Of a DNA stretch of 64,000 bases, positions 12,001 through 22,671 are shown piece by piece. The stretch spans positions 276,191,694 through 276,255,693 of the forward strand of contig NC_085138.1 in assembly GCF_035046485.1 (NCBI RefSeq), read 5' to 3'. This DNA is from Aedes albopictus. Lineage: Eukaryota > Arthropoda > Insecta > Diptera > Culicidae. The notes under the pieces were generated by a model. It was not told the origin of the DNA, did not search any database, and was given only the letters and a program-made list of their open reading frames with translations. How positions within the stretch are numbered: position 1 is the first letter of the stretch; every line of letters starts with the position of its first letter. A program made the position numbers and the translations under genes.

Positions 12001-12870
12001 AAAATTCGTAGTTTTCAGATTTTTTGTAGTTCTTCTGCCTGATTTTCATCAATAATGCTCTGCAAACTTGTTCTGGATAAATACGCAAATATTTTAAAAC
12101 CATAAAATGTATGGGAATTCAAGATTAGTTTGAAGTTATAACAAAATTGTATATTTTTCCTGAAAAAATCGTAAATTTCTGAATTTTTTGTAGTTCTTTG
12201 GCCAAATTTATATCAATAATGTTCTGCAAACTGGTTTTGGATAAATACACAAATATTTTAAAATCATTAAATGTATGGGAATTCGAGATTAGTTTGAAGT
12301 TATAACGAAATTGTATATTTTTCCTGAAAATTTCGTAGTTTCCTGAATTTTTGTAGTTCTTCTGCTAGATTTACATCAACAGTGTTCTGCAAATTTGTTT
12401 TGGATAAATATGCAAACATTTTAAAATCATAAAATGTATGGAAATTCGAGATTAGTTTGAAATAATAACAAAATTGTATTTTTTTCCTGAAAAATTCGTA
12501 GTTTTCTGAATATTTGTAGTTCTTCTGCTAGATTTACATCAATAATGTTCTGCAAACTTGTTCTGGATAAATACGCAAATATTTTAAAATCATAAAATGT
12601 ATGGGAATTCAAGATTAGTTTGAAGTTATAACAAAATTGTATATTTTTCCCGAAAAAAATCGTATTTTCTGATTTTTTTGTAGTTTTTTGGCCAAATTTG
12701 TATCAATAATGTTTTGCAAACTTGTTCTGGATTAATACCCAAATATTTTAAAATCATAAAATGTATGGGAATTCGAGATTAGTTTGAAGTTATAACGAAA
12801 TTGTATATTTTTCCTGAAAAATTCGTAGTTTTCTGAATTTTTTGTAGTTCTTTAAAGAGAAAAATATCAA
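9020..12870 (-). repeat. Right-arm tandem array, ~163-bp monomer, inverted
   Basis: The same monomer as the left arm in inverse orientation ('ttgtatatttttcctgaaaa', 'tcgtagttttctgaat', 'catcaataatgttctgcaaa', 'cttgttctggataaatacgc'). Units here are more uniform than on the left. A three-monomer block at 10506-10990 recurs 489 bp later at 10995-11480, a higher-order repeat. The array is split by a SINE at 9940-10203. Confidence 0.9.
9940..10203 (+). mobile_element. Feilai-like SINE inside foldback A
   Basis: A tRNA-like head with A box TAGCCGAGGCG near 9956 and B box GGTTCGATTCC near 10003. The SINE body follows ('gacttccttgggcatagagt', 'gccacacgatatacgc', 'gaagcaggctttgtccca') and ends in 'cgtaacgccaag' plus a purine-rich tail. 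It is flanked by a perfect 13-bp target duplication TATATTTTTCCTG at 9927-9939 and 10204-10216. It therefore postdates the array. It is the best-preserved copy of this family in the window. Confidence 0.9.
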
Positions 12871-13350
12871 CAATGTTCTGAGAATTTCTTCCTTAAGTAT
12901 ATACGCACATTTTAAAATAAAAAAATACATTGGTCATCGCGACAAATTTAAAGTTACAAAAGATAATATGATTTTCTCTGTATTATACGTAGTTTTGTGA
13001 ATATATTGCAGTGCTTTGAGTGATAAATAATCACTATAATCACATTGATAGCCTTATTACACTCGTGTGGGCTATTCACCATCAAAAAATCATGTGGTCA
13101 TCGCGATAAATTTAAAGTTCTGCTCGAACATAAAAATCTTACGAAATTTATAACGACTTGCTCCGGGTTTTTTAGTACTAGAAATTAGAATTTTGATCAG
13201 AGAAAATTTTCAAAACATGTATACTCATCCAGAGATCCTAAAAAATCCATTGCTAAAAAAAAATTTGAAATCGGACTTGTAACGGCCGAGATATAGAAGG
13301 TTGAAATTAGCGTTCCAACTTTTTTTGAGGCATCGGCGTTTGAGTGTTAA

Positions 13351-14398
13351 TGCCCCTGAAAACCAGCCGAAAATTTTAAAATGCACCTGAAACTCAATTT
13401 AACATCCTTTGAAACCTCCGAAAAGCTTCTGGAACCCCCAGTAGCGCCCTTGTAACGCCCGTGAAAAACGCAAGAAACCTCCTCTTTCTCGCGAGTTGGA
13501 CAGCCATGGGCTTAGCCAGAGAAGACAACAAAAAACCTTTCCTTGGAAATACTTATAACACAAAAATAATCAACTGTCTTCACAACCCGGGCGGAGGTCG
13601 CCATTTGGGATTCCAAAATGGCATAGGATATCGGGTTCGACCTCTTCTCACTGATGCTATGTTCAGACTGGAAACTGAATAACATGTTATTAAAAGTATC
13701 AGCCTGTATAACACCTTCAAGATAGTGAGATGATATTGGCTTGATCGACGTTTTTCTTGGTGAAAATTTGAATAACATGTTATTCAGATTGCAGTGTGAA
13801 AAAAGCGTGAGGCAGGTCATAAATATTCCATACCACTGCAACGATGGTGATTATGCTTCTTGGAGCGCACAATTCCCTAGTGAAATTTCCGAAGCAACCT
13901 ATTGATAAATTTACAGAGAAATTCCAAGAAAAAAACATCTTGAGCATTTTTCATAGAGGAATCTTTGGAAAAAGAAATACTAGAGGAGTATTTGAAGGAA
14001 TTTCCGGAGGGAAAGAATTATAGAAAAAAAAACCTGTCCCGGCAAACGTCGTATTGCAATTGCTGTAGTGGATTGACATTGAGCTCATTTCCACGCCGCA
14101 CTCTAGACTAGTTTCACTGCGACCGTGGTGCACTTCTTCTTTGCTTATAAATAAAAGTATGTATTTACACAAGTTTTCCACTTTTTCATTTAATTTTTGT
14201 GAGTTTTTCTATATAAAAACACAGCCGCCGTGAAGTCTTATGGAACTGCAAAATCGGTTCATCCATTCGTAAGTTATATTACCTAAAAGAGAATTCAAAC
14301 TCATTTTTATTTATAAAGTTGTGGACAATTTTGAGGTTAGCTTCCATTAGAGTCTTCTAACGACATTCCTGTAAAACACGGAAAGCGTGATGACATCA
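13351..14398. other. Intervening sequence, no gene recognised
   Basis: 13355-13450 is C-rich 'ctgaaac' low-complexity DNA. A small inverted repeat pairs 'ctgaataacatgttatt' (about 13674) with 'aataacatgttattcag' (about 13771). The frames at 13461-13841 overlap on both strands and show no domain, and I do not support them as genes. Confidence 0.4.
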
Positions 14399-14671
14399 CA
14401 CAGATAAAAATAATGACATTTACACGTCATGTAAACTTCATTTTAGTAATGTAAACTTAGTGTTATGTTGGTTTACATTATATATCATGTTAATTTACGT
14501 TATATGTCATGTAAAAACTCAGAGTCATGTTGAATTACATGACATATAATCGAAGTTTACATGATATTTCATGAATTTTAAATTATATGTCATGTAAACT
14601 TCTGTGATATCCCAGGCTCCAATTATGTGCATCATATGTCACAGAATTTTACACTCTTTTTTCGATCTGTG
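14399..14671 (-). mobile_element. MITE with repeated TTACATGAYAT motif, right copy
   Basis: An inverted, uninterrupted copy of the element at 4593-5291. It runs from 'cacagataaaaataatgac' to 'cagaattttacactc' and 'cgatctgtg' at about 14671. The ends CACAGAT and ATCTGTG are inverted. The interior is an alternation of 'catgtaaac' and 'gtttacatg' blocks, so the whole element can fold. Non-coding. Confidence 0.7.
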
Positions 14672-15359
14672 CAGACCTTTTTTTCGACGATATCTATGAT
14701 TGATCAGCCTTTACTGCTGAGTGCATTCAAAATGCAAATACAGTAAGGACCCGATTTTGTCAGCCCCTGGTAGGCTGACAAAATCTGGACATTTTTTAAA
14801 ATCATTTTTTTATTCATGAAAAATTGTTCTGAGTACGTCAGAGACGGAGATAGGTGTGGAGGGTCTAATTTGGGTTCGTTCAATGAGGGGAGCCAGCGCT
14901 GTGTTACACTTCATACACAATTTTAAAATTTCTCTTTCAAAAATAGTTATGCGGTGGATGGATAGCGGATAGGGTCTAAAATTGCCAAATTTTGCTTTAC
15001 GTAATATTTGAACGAACCTTTTGTGGTAAAAAAAATCGAAAGGGTGTTAAGGGCACAGAAAAAATGGTATTTAACAAAGTTAACATTCAGTGCTCTTTTA
15101 CAGCAGAACTATTAAATCTTTTATTCTTTTTATTCTTGTCATAACATCCCTACTGGAACACAGCCTTCTCTAAGCTTTGCAATTGTGGTCTACAGAAGAC
15201 AGTTGACACTGGCTAGCGCAGTTCAAATCATAACATCTAACTTTAGCTGTCAACGAATGAAAATGAACCAACATCTGGTTGACAAGTATACTCATACTGT
15301 CCGAATTGGCTACGCCTTCCGCTACCTTTCCAATTTAATTTCCAGAGCCTTATTTCTAA

Positions 15360-16820
15360 AGAATATCTGGAGAAATCTTTGAAGAATTGTTCGGGGAAAT
15401 TTTTAGAGGATCTACCCGAGGATATACGTAACGTAACCCTCAAGACATTCCCGAAGGGATCCCGTAAGTAATTTCTGCAAAAACCTTTACAGGATCTCCG
15501 GATAAATCCCTTAAGTAATTTCTGAAAGAATCCTTATTGCAATCTCCGTAGAAGTCTCTAGAGGCATTTCTTTAGCATTTTCTGAAAAATCATTGAAAGA
15601 ATCCTTATTGCAATCTTTGAAGAAATCCCCTTGAGAGATCTCCCCTCCAAAAGTACTGGGGAAATATCTGGAGCAATTTAAGGAGTATCCATAGTAGAAA
15701 TGAATGGTTATTTTGATTTGATTGTTCAATGATTTTCGTAAAGAAATACCAAGAGGTAGCCCTGAAAAAAGGCACACGTTCTCTTCCATTTGGGAAATTT
15801 GTGCTTCCGTAGATTTATTCATGGACTAAAGCACGTAGTAATTCATATAGTAATTATTATTGCAGAAATATCTACAGAATTCTCTGAATATATCACTAAA
15901 GGAGTTCCTGCAGAAATTAGTGGATAAAGTCCTACAGGAATACCAGCAAGAATTTTTTTTTTTTAAAGACGCGGACACCGTCTTCAGCCAGAGGCTGCAC
16001 AGACTGAATGAAACTTAAACACTAGATAAGGGACACACGGAGCATGCACCAGTGGATACGGAGAAGAAACTATTCCTCACGAAAAGTTTCATCGCCCGAA
16101 GCGGGAATCGAACCCTCACCCCATAGCATGGTGCGATTAGAAGCTTGGTGACCCTAACCGCACGGCTACGAGGCTCCACCAAATTTCTGAAGGAATCTCA
16201 ACAGGAGTTCGTCAACCTGGGAGTATCATAGGAAGAATGCATGAACAATTCTTGGGGAAGTATCTGGAAAGGTTCTTATAGAAATTTCCAGAAAATTTCT
16301 TGGACGAACTCCAGCAGAAGTTCCAGGACTATCCAAACATATATTTATGGAGAAATGCCAGCAGCATGTCTTGAAAAATCGCTAGAAAAATCTCTGGATA
16401 AATCCACTTTGCAATTGTAGGAGGGATTATTGAAAAAATCCTTGGAGAAACCCCTGGATACATCGCTGTAGGAGTTTATGTAGAAAATTTTTGAGAAAAA
16501 ATGCTGTCAGAATATCAGCAAAACTTTTGGAGGAACCCTAGCAGGAGTTCCAGAACAAGTCTCAAGAAAATCTTCTGAGGAAATCTGAGGAATGTCTGAG
16601 AAAATCTTAAAGAGACACACTTTATTGAATCGTTATAAAATTCCCGGAAGAATGCCTTTAAAAGTTTCCGGTGGAATTCTTGGAGAAATACCAGCAAAAA
16701 TTCTTACACGAAACCACGCAAAAGTTCTTGAAGGAATCGCAGCAAAATTTTTTAGGGGGAATCCCATCTCGAATTCTTTAAGGGTTTCTAATGAATACAA
16801 TTCTCACAGCAATTTTTAAG
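15360..16820. repeat. Degenerate 'gaaattcctggagg' low-complexity tract
   Basis: Loose short-period repetition of phrases such as 'ggagaaatctttgaag', 'aatttctgcagaa' and 'ctggataaatcc'. The same texture recurs at 23140-23700, 24000-24400, 25280-25600 and 44200-45250. The open frames here lack any domain and reflect the repeat's composition. The tract is split by a SINE at 15953-16178. Confidence 0.6.
15953..16178 (-). mobile_element. tRNA-derived SINE, minus strand
   Basis: Read on the minus strand, the head carries 'gagcctcgtagccgtgcggt', the B box GGTTCGATTCC (inverse at about 16107), and the body ending 'gcagcctctggctgaagacg' and a poly-T/A-rich tail at 15953-15964. It belongs to the same family as 1328-1548. 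The surrounding low-complexity tract resumes on both sides. Confidence 0.85.
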
Positions 16821-17229
16821 CAATCCAAGCAGGAAATCTACAATACAAATCTCATAATAAATCTAGACCAACATGTAGAAAAGGGCGGAACAACCATTGC
16901 ATGTCTCAACATCTTCCACTCCGTCTAGACGTATTTAAATTTATTTATGCAAACTTATCTCGTTATCAGATAGAAGGGAGTTTGCTCTATCTGTTACTGG
17001 TCAGAGATTACATGAAAAATGGGCCATGTGCTCAGAAGGAAGGGAGAAGCAAATATTTGAAATGATTGTTGTGTCCTTTTCAAATGTTAGCCTATCTGGA
17101 TCAATCCAAACAAGTAAACCTTGATAAATCCCAGAGATGCCGGAAAGAATGGGTTGACTTGTAATCACAACAACAGGCAGCGTTTATTGTTTGTTCTGTT
17201 CCAGAGGAAATTAAGAAGAATAGTCTTTA

Positions 17230-17745
17230 AGCCCATACAGCCGATGTGGTAAGCGCACGTGCAATCAGCAAAACCATGCTGAGGGTGACGAGTTTGTTTC
17301 CCGGTTAGCTCAGAATTCATTTCATAATCGACATTTCCTTAACTACCTTGTGTATAAACTATCTTCATGATAGGCTGACCATCCGTCCCGTATTTAACGG
17401 GACAACTTTATTTTCAAATACTCGCCACTGGAACATTGTTTATGTTTTTACCTGATTGATTCGTTCTTTCCGCCTGAAATAGCATTATTTTCAACATTCA
17501 ATTCTGTTTTTGGACATTGATTTATTTTTTGTTGAGTTTCTAGCATGTGTCCCGTATTTAAACGGGACAAATCTGGTCAGCCTACTTCATGACTACCACA
17601 CGATATATGTACAAATGCAAAATAAACATTGGCTGTGGGGGATCTCATTTCAGTTAAAAATTATAAAAGTTCTCATAAAATACTAAGCTGAGGAGCAGGC
17701 TGTGTTTCAGTTAGAACGTTAAGCCAAGAAGAGAGAGCTGGAATC
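17230..17745 (+). mobile_element. Feilai-like SINE interrupted by a hAT-like MITE
   Basis: Head 'agcccatacagccgatgtgg', decayed B box (GAGTTTGTTTCC near 17290), body 'aactaccttgtgtataaact' resuming after the nested element with 'ctaccacacgatatatg', and tail 'gcaggctgtgtttcag' to 'aagccaagaagagagag'. Removing 17371-17592 restores a SINE of normal length. The B-box change suggests it is no longer transcribable. Confidence 0.8.
17371..17584. mobile_element. hAT-like MITE (214 bp) nested in a SINE
   Basis: Terminal inverted repeats TAGGCTGACCA and TGGTCAGCCTA, flanked by an exact 8-bp direct repeat CTTCATGA at 17363-17370 and 17585-17592. Eight-bp target duplications are the hAT hallmark. Inside each end lies GTCCCGTATTTA followed by ACGGGACAA, a small stem. 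No transposase is encoded. Confidence 0.8.
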
Positions 17746-18337
17746 TTTTAGCAATTTAAAACAATATTGGTTTAAAATATTGGCGAGGGTTGGGTGCTAA
17801 AATTGCCTCTATGTGTTAGTTTACAAAAAAAAAGTTTGGCCGTTTTCAAAAGTTACACGAGTTTTGTTCATTGCGTATTTTTTCTATGACGCCTAAAGAC
17901 ATCAACTGCATTAATAATGATTATAAAATGGAAATTCTGAATGAAATACAAATTAATTTTTTACTTCAAAAAAGGCTGACAAAATCGGGTCAAAAAGCTG
18001 ACAAAATCGGGGGTAGACAAAGTCGGGGGCTGACAAAATCGGGTCCCCACTGTATCAAATGCGGTAGCACCAAATGCGGTAAGATTTTCTAACAAGTACA
18101 TAACCCGATGTCAGTGGAAGCTTTTGAATCATAGTTTGGCGGTGATATTGACTATGGTTGCTACGTTGCCTTTGGTAACACTGTGTTACCGCGTTTGAAG
18201 CGCATTTGGACACCGCACACAGCAATAACTTCTGATTGAACATTTGGAATCCCTAAGAGTTTTTTTTGGAAAAAAAAAAATCTGGAACAACTTTATGAGA
18301 AAACCAAATATTATTGGTTGGGATACGACTGGGATAA

Positions 18338-18457
18338 TTTTTGCTTTGGAATGTTGGCTTTGCAGTCTTTTGGAAGAATCGAAACGTCGGGAAAATCACA
18401 AACTAGTGTTTTCGATTCCCCTAAAAGACTGCAAAGCCAACATTCCGAAGCAAAAAA
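18338..18457. repeat. Near-perfect hairpin, ~46-bp arms
   Basis: The left arm 'tttttgctttggaatgttgg' ... 'ctttgcagtcttttgga' pairs with the right arm 'aaagactgcaaagccaac' ... 'attccgaagcaaaaa', separated by about 25 bp. It may be a very short MITE or a processed hairpin. The flanks are unannotated, and no tell-tale target duplication was seen. Confidence 0.65.
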
Positions 18458-20680
18458 CCAAAGATCACAACATTTAAAAAGTCAATATACATCGTCTTTC
18501 TGAGCATCGGGAAAGAAAAAGAATAGTAACTTGTGATTCGTTGGAAGGACAGAGGAATGCTTTCCATCTTTACAGTTCTCTCGGGAAGGAGTATTAGTTA
18601 GGTAAGATGAGGTGTGAATCTAGAAGACGCCTATTGCTGGTGTAGTGGTCAATTATGTATAAGAAAATACGAGCCGCGTAAGTTGTTGACCAAATATGGT
18701 TGTGATTTGCCCTGTGGCGGCCTTAACACAAAACTAGAGCAATGTACCCATGATATATGATCGTAGTTTATTAAGGTATAGTCTATTGCGCTTCATTTTT
18801 ATGTTCTTCACTTGCGAATGAAATGTTGAACTCCATTCCATTTTTTTCTAAAGATTTCTCGTAAAAAAAGTGAATCTCGAAACTGTTTTATCTCACAGAA
18901 AAAATACCCCAGAAAAAAATGGTATTGTTTCAGGCATCCCAAGACATCTCAATAAAAAATCCCCAAACCAGCATAGCACCCCACATCCTTCATTTTGAAC
19001 TGATTCGACATGCTGTACAAGACTATCGGCAATTACCTTCAAGAAGTACATAAAACGTGTCGATCGGATGAAACATAAAATCATTGCAACATAAACAAAG
19101 CAGAAATCCCCGTTCTCTGACAGCATATCCACCGCATCTCCGAGACAGTCGCCACCACTTCGCGCGGCGCAGAACAATGCTGTCGAGGGGGAAGTAGATA
19201 ATTAAGCATAAACAATTCTGAGCTTGTTCAGCGAATAAAATTGGACGCGCGGGGTAAAACAACGCCAAACACCATGCACCATGATTGTTTGCAGCAACGT
19301 GTTTAAAGAGAAATGAACCGAAAAAGCAAGATCACCACCACAAGACAACAATAGCCCTCTGCTCGCGTGTTTAACCTTTATTATCCGCCCGCGAAAAGGT
19401 TTGTGTGTAACTGCATGTGGAGGGCAGCGAGGCTGAACCTGAGTCATGTTGAACAAGAAAACCGATCAAGGGGGAGGTGGAGGTGTGGACACTATGAACA
19501 GCATTGAGGTACATATAAGGAGCTAATTATTGGAATAGGATCGCTGAATAAATGGATGACCCATTTACCATCGTGCATCAAAGGATTTTGTTAAAATAAT
19601 AAATTAATAAAATAAAATTGATATGACGAAATTGTTTCGACAACTGGAAACCGAGAATTCTGGAGCAACATTTGCAAAAGACGTGCGAGATTTTAGGGTC
19701 TACAGGACTTAAACTAGTTACGAAGTTCTCAAAAACACATTCGCAGCTGTAGTACGCCTATTCGTTCATCACAAAATGTCATCATTACATGTTACAAGTT
19801 TTCCAAGGTAGAAAAGGGTATTTTGACCGAACGCCGTTTGGCCGAATGCCGTTTGTCTGCGCCTCTAAATTCTTTTGAACATAATTCGACCAAACGACCT
19901 TTTCGGCAACAGGACACCCATTTCCAATTCGCGCGATTACTGCCTGTGCAGTCGAGGCCCTGAAAGAAATGTACACAGGGTATGAATGTTTTGCTTATTC
20001 ATGCAGACGCTGATTTCCATCAACGTGCAGAATGTAATTTTGTGTATGTCCACACATATAAGATAGTTGGGAAATTTTAATGCAGATAGCTTTGTTCCAC
20101 ATTTGCATGCAATCAACCGTCGTGTGTTTCCGTGAGGCTTTGTGAAATAATGAAAATTTAATTATTGACATCCAAAAATTGTTTGCTGCATAACATCACA
20201 CAGTTGTTTCACAACTCATTGCCATTATTGGTGGCGGCAAACCGTTATAATTTGACACCTATTGCCAGGTCAATTTCAAGCTCCGTTAGCCATCATGATG
20301 ACGGAACCTCGGTATCCACTGGCTTGTCGGTCGGACGGGTAAAATGAGTTATTGTATTATTTTCTCTACATTTCTCCCAGCCTCACCACCTGCACCGTGG
20401 TCGTCATCGTAAAAGTCAAGTACAAGCACATTCAAGCTGCTGCTGAACGCTCCCATCATTATTCATCTTCTGCTGATACTTCCTGTCTGAGCTTTTGCCC
20501 TGCTTGTAGGGGATGGGCGATGATAAGAGTTCGCGCACAAGATGTTGGCAGCTAATTCCGCGCTTGAAACGTTTCGTTGCTAGTCGCGAAATGGTCGTTG
20601 CCACTCTTCTGCTTCCACCCTCCACCTGAAATTTGCTGCAATAGTTGAGTGTTTGAGGGGGAAATGGTTCGAAGCGTCGC
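18458..20680. other. Largely unique sequence, no gene recognised
   Basis: Frames on both strands overlap heavily at 18893-19456 and 20352-20881 without any domain, so none is called. At 19815-19925 the phrases 'gaccgaacgccgtttggccg' and 'gaccaaacgaccttttcgg' form an imperfect inverse/direct repeat of a type scattered in mosquito DNA. Otherwise nothing identifiable. Confidence 0.4.
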
Positions 20681-20934
20681 ACAGTGGGCAAAATCGAGCC
20701 AAAAAACGGAACTTATTTTTGCCGCTGGTTTGAAGCAATAAAAAGTATGTATCCCAAAGGAAAAAACCATGCTAAATCGATTGGTGATGGTCTCGTGACC
20801 GGCAGGTGACGGGAAGTGGCCTTTTTGGCCACTTTTAGGTCCCGAACCAGGTTTTCCGGGTTCCGCACCAGCCATTTTCAATCAAATCAGCTAAATATAG
20901 AGTGCGGCACATCATTTCTTGTCTATTTTTGGTA

Positions 20935-21531
20935 AGGATGTTAGTGGTGACTATTTAAGACCTCACCAAGGTAATATGGCCACTTCCGGATCCTGGTCCA
21001 GTTCCTCCGGATCCGGATTCCGGCCATTTCAAGTGAAGTCACCTAAATATACAGTGCGACATATCAATTCATATCTATTTTTAACAGGCATGTGAGTGGT
21101 AACTGTTTGAGACCTCACCGAGGTCATATGGCCACTTCCGGATCCTGGTCCAGTTCCTCCGGATCCGGATTCCGGCCATTTCAAGTGAAGTCAGCTATAT
21201 ATACGGTGTGGCATATCAATTCATATCTATTTTCAATATGCATGTGAGTGGTGACTATTTTATACCTCACCGAGGTCATATGGCCACTTCGGGATCCTGG
21301 TCCAGTTCCTCCGGATCCATATTCCAGCCGTTTCAAGTAAAGTCAGCTAAATATACGGTGCAACATATCAATTCATATCTATTTTCAATAAGCATGTGAG
21401 TGGTGACTATTTGAGACCTTACCGGGGTCATATGAACACTTCCGGATCCTGGTCCAGTTCTTCTGGATCCGGATTCCGGCCATGTTAAGTGAAGTTTACT
21501 AAGCATAAAGTGCAACCATCATTTCATATCT
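20935..21531 (+). repeat. Left-arm array of foldback B, 152-bp monomer
   Basis: The landmark 'gtcatatggcc' (or variant) falls at 20971, 21123, 21275 and 21427, exactly 152 bp apart. Other landmarks are 'ccacttccggatcctggtcc', 'cctccggatccggattccgg' and 'caattcatatctattttcaa'. A further truncated unit follows the retroelement at 22789-22890. The short ORF at 21208-21399 is a by-product. Confidence 0.92.
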
Positions 21532-21711
21532 ATTTTTGGTAAGTCAGTTCTATCGCAGCAGCCGTCGGATACGGTCGCAGCAAATGTGCGCTTTGCAATT
21601 CGTTTTGTTTTTGCCATCCGCTTGTGCTTAGAAAGCAAACGGTACGTGGTGCTTTGTCTCCCGGTCGTTCACCGTTGAGTCGTTCGTCAGTGCTTCTGCA
21701 GTGCAATCGAA

Positions 21712-22671
21712 ATGTGCGAGATAATTAATACTGCACAATTTCGTTTCCCCCCGGGTAGCCCTCGACCGTCATGGGCGGAGATAGCGATTTTTATGAAATC
21801 GTTGGATGAGGATTTGATGCTTATTCAAACGGTTTATAAAACAGCCAAGGACCGTTCGCTGTTCATAAAATTCTCGTCTATGGAAGCAATGATGGAATCC
21901 TTGAGAAATAACGCGGACCCTAAGAAATTTGTGTATACACACGGATTGACAGTAGAAGTGCGTATGTGCGTCGCTGGAGCTAACGTACAGTATGTCCGAA
22001 TCTTCGATTTGCCCCCGGAGCTGAGCAATGACTGTTTGTCGTCGGAACTGGAAAAGTACGGGAAAATAGAGCAAGTAGTCAACGAGAAATTCCCCCCAGA
22101 CTCGGGACTTGGACATATTTTCAATGGCGTGCGTGGCGTGTACATTGATGTGGAGAATGACATACCACCAGCGATTGATGTCGGAAACTGGAAGGGACGA
22201 GTGTTTTATGATGGACTGAAGAATGTTTGTTTCATGTGTCGAGCGGTAGGGCACCGCAAGGATTCATGCCCTCAACGTGAAACCCGGAGACAGCCGAAGA
22301 GACAACAACAGAAGGACCAGGGACCTCGTTCGTATGCTGCTGTTGTTTCAGAGGAAGACGCGGTTTCATCAAATCGGAAATCATCGGAGATCGAAATAAT
22401 CGAAGTGATGGAAGACACGGATCAGCTAATATCGAACGTATTTGAGGAAGAAGAGGAACAATCTGCCGTTTGTGAATCCGGAGCAGGCTCTGAAGACGAA
22501 TGGCGTCCGATGACCCAAATGGAGAAATTAGAGGAAGTGGCGAAGGCGATAAAAGGAGTAATGGGAAACCCGACTGCCGATCAACGCAGGGCTCGATATG
22601 CAGCATCCGCCTCAAGCTCAGGATCCAGCCCTCGCGTGAAAAAGAAATGCGCACGCAGAACTCTTTATTAG
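21712..22671 (+). CDS. Gag-like/ORF1-like CCHC zinc-knuckle protein, intact
   Basis: Encodes 319 residues, opening with ATG at 21712 in a fair Kozak context (gaaATGt) and closing with TAG at 22669. Residues ~92-165 (YVRIFDLPPEL, then SSELEKYGKIEQV, then GRVFYDG) look like an RRM-type fold. Residues 173-186 form one zinc knuckle, C173-x2-C176-x4-H181-x4-C186. A basic stretch follows (RETRRQPKRQQQ), then an acidic region (FEEEEEQ, ~246-252), and a basic serine-rich C-terminus. Retrotransposon Gag/ORF1 proteins of this make-up coat element RNA and act as chaperones in a ribonucleoprotein. The protein lacks any enzymatic domain. The exact family is not recognised. A retrocopied host RNA-binding gene cannot be excluded. 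Confidence 0.82.
   Translation: MCEIINTAQFRFPPGSPRPSWAEIAIFMKSLDEDLMLIQTVYKTAKDRSLFIKFSSMEAMMESLRNNADPKKFVYTHGLTVEVRMCVAGANVQYVRIFDLPPELSNDCLSSELEKYGKIEQVVNEKFPPDSGLGHIFNGVRGVYIDVENDIPPAIDVGNWKGRVFYDGLKNVCFMCRAVGHRKDSCPQRETRRQPKRQQQKDQGPRSYAAVVSEEDAVSSNRKSSEIEIIEVMEDTDQLISNVFEEEEEQSAVCESGAGSEDEWRPMTQMEKLEEVAKAIKGVMGNPTADQRRARYAASASSSGSSPRVKKKCARRTLY

Larger units (their letters stand above)
5421..13350. mobile_element. Foldback element A, ~7.9 kb, arms made of ~163-bp repeats
   Basis: The core inverted repeat runs from ATGCCTC at 5466 to GAGGCAT ending at 13333. The outer ~470 bp of each arm is non-repetitive and nearly identical between arms by eye, including 'gttggaacgctaatttcaac', 'gagcaagtcg' and 'catcgcgac'. 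A weaker match continues outward to TTAACACTC at 5421 and GAGTGTTAA at 13350; whether TTAA is a target duplication is undecided. Inside, tandem units run plus-oriented on the left and minus-oriented on the right, meeting near 8900-9020. No transposase is encoded. The architecture matches Foldback-type non-autonomous DNA transposons. Two later insertions sit in the arms (7951-8141 and 9940-10203). Confidence 0.8.
14739..18054. mobile_element. 3.3-kb TA-flanked inverted-repeat element, non-coding
   Basis: Ends: TACAGTAAGGACCCGATTTT at 14739 and its inverse AAAATCGGGTCCCCACTGTA ending at 18054. 'gctgacaaaatc' phrases are repeated subterminally on both sides (14770, 17970, 17990, 18030). The TA at both tips and the CAGTR start suit the Tc1/mariner/pogo superfamily. 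The interior shows no transposase signature (no DDE/D domain in any frame). It holds low-complexity DNA (15360-16820) and nested insertions (15953-16178, 17230-17745). Either it is a non-autonomous derivative or two separate MITE ends happen to face each other. Confidence 0.6.

Noticed and set aside
7043..12612. Many short ORFs with FYDFKIFAYL-like peptides
   Set aside because: By-products of reading AT-rich 163-bp monomers. Frames close within one or two units and show no codon preference.
5935..12870. CRISPR-like or regularly spaced array
   Set aside because: The repeats are contiguous ~163-bp monomers with no unique spacers, lie in two opposing orientations within a foldback, and the DNA is animal.
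13461..13841. Gene candidates of 73 and 109 codons on opposite strands
   Set aside because: They overlap, contain an inverted repeat (ctgaataacatgttatt) and show no recognisable motif.
18893..19456. Host gene suggested by three overlapping minus-strand frames
   Set aside because: The frames overlap each other in different registers, none has a domain or splice-consistent arrangement, and base composition explains their openness.
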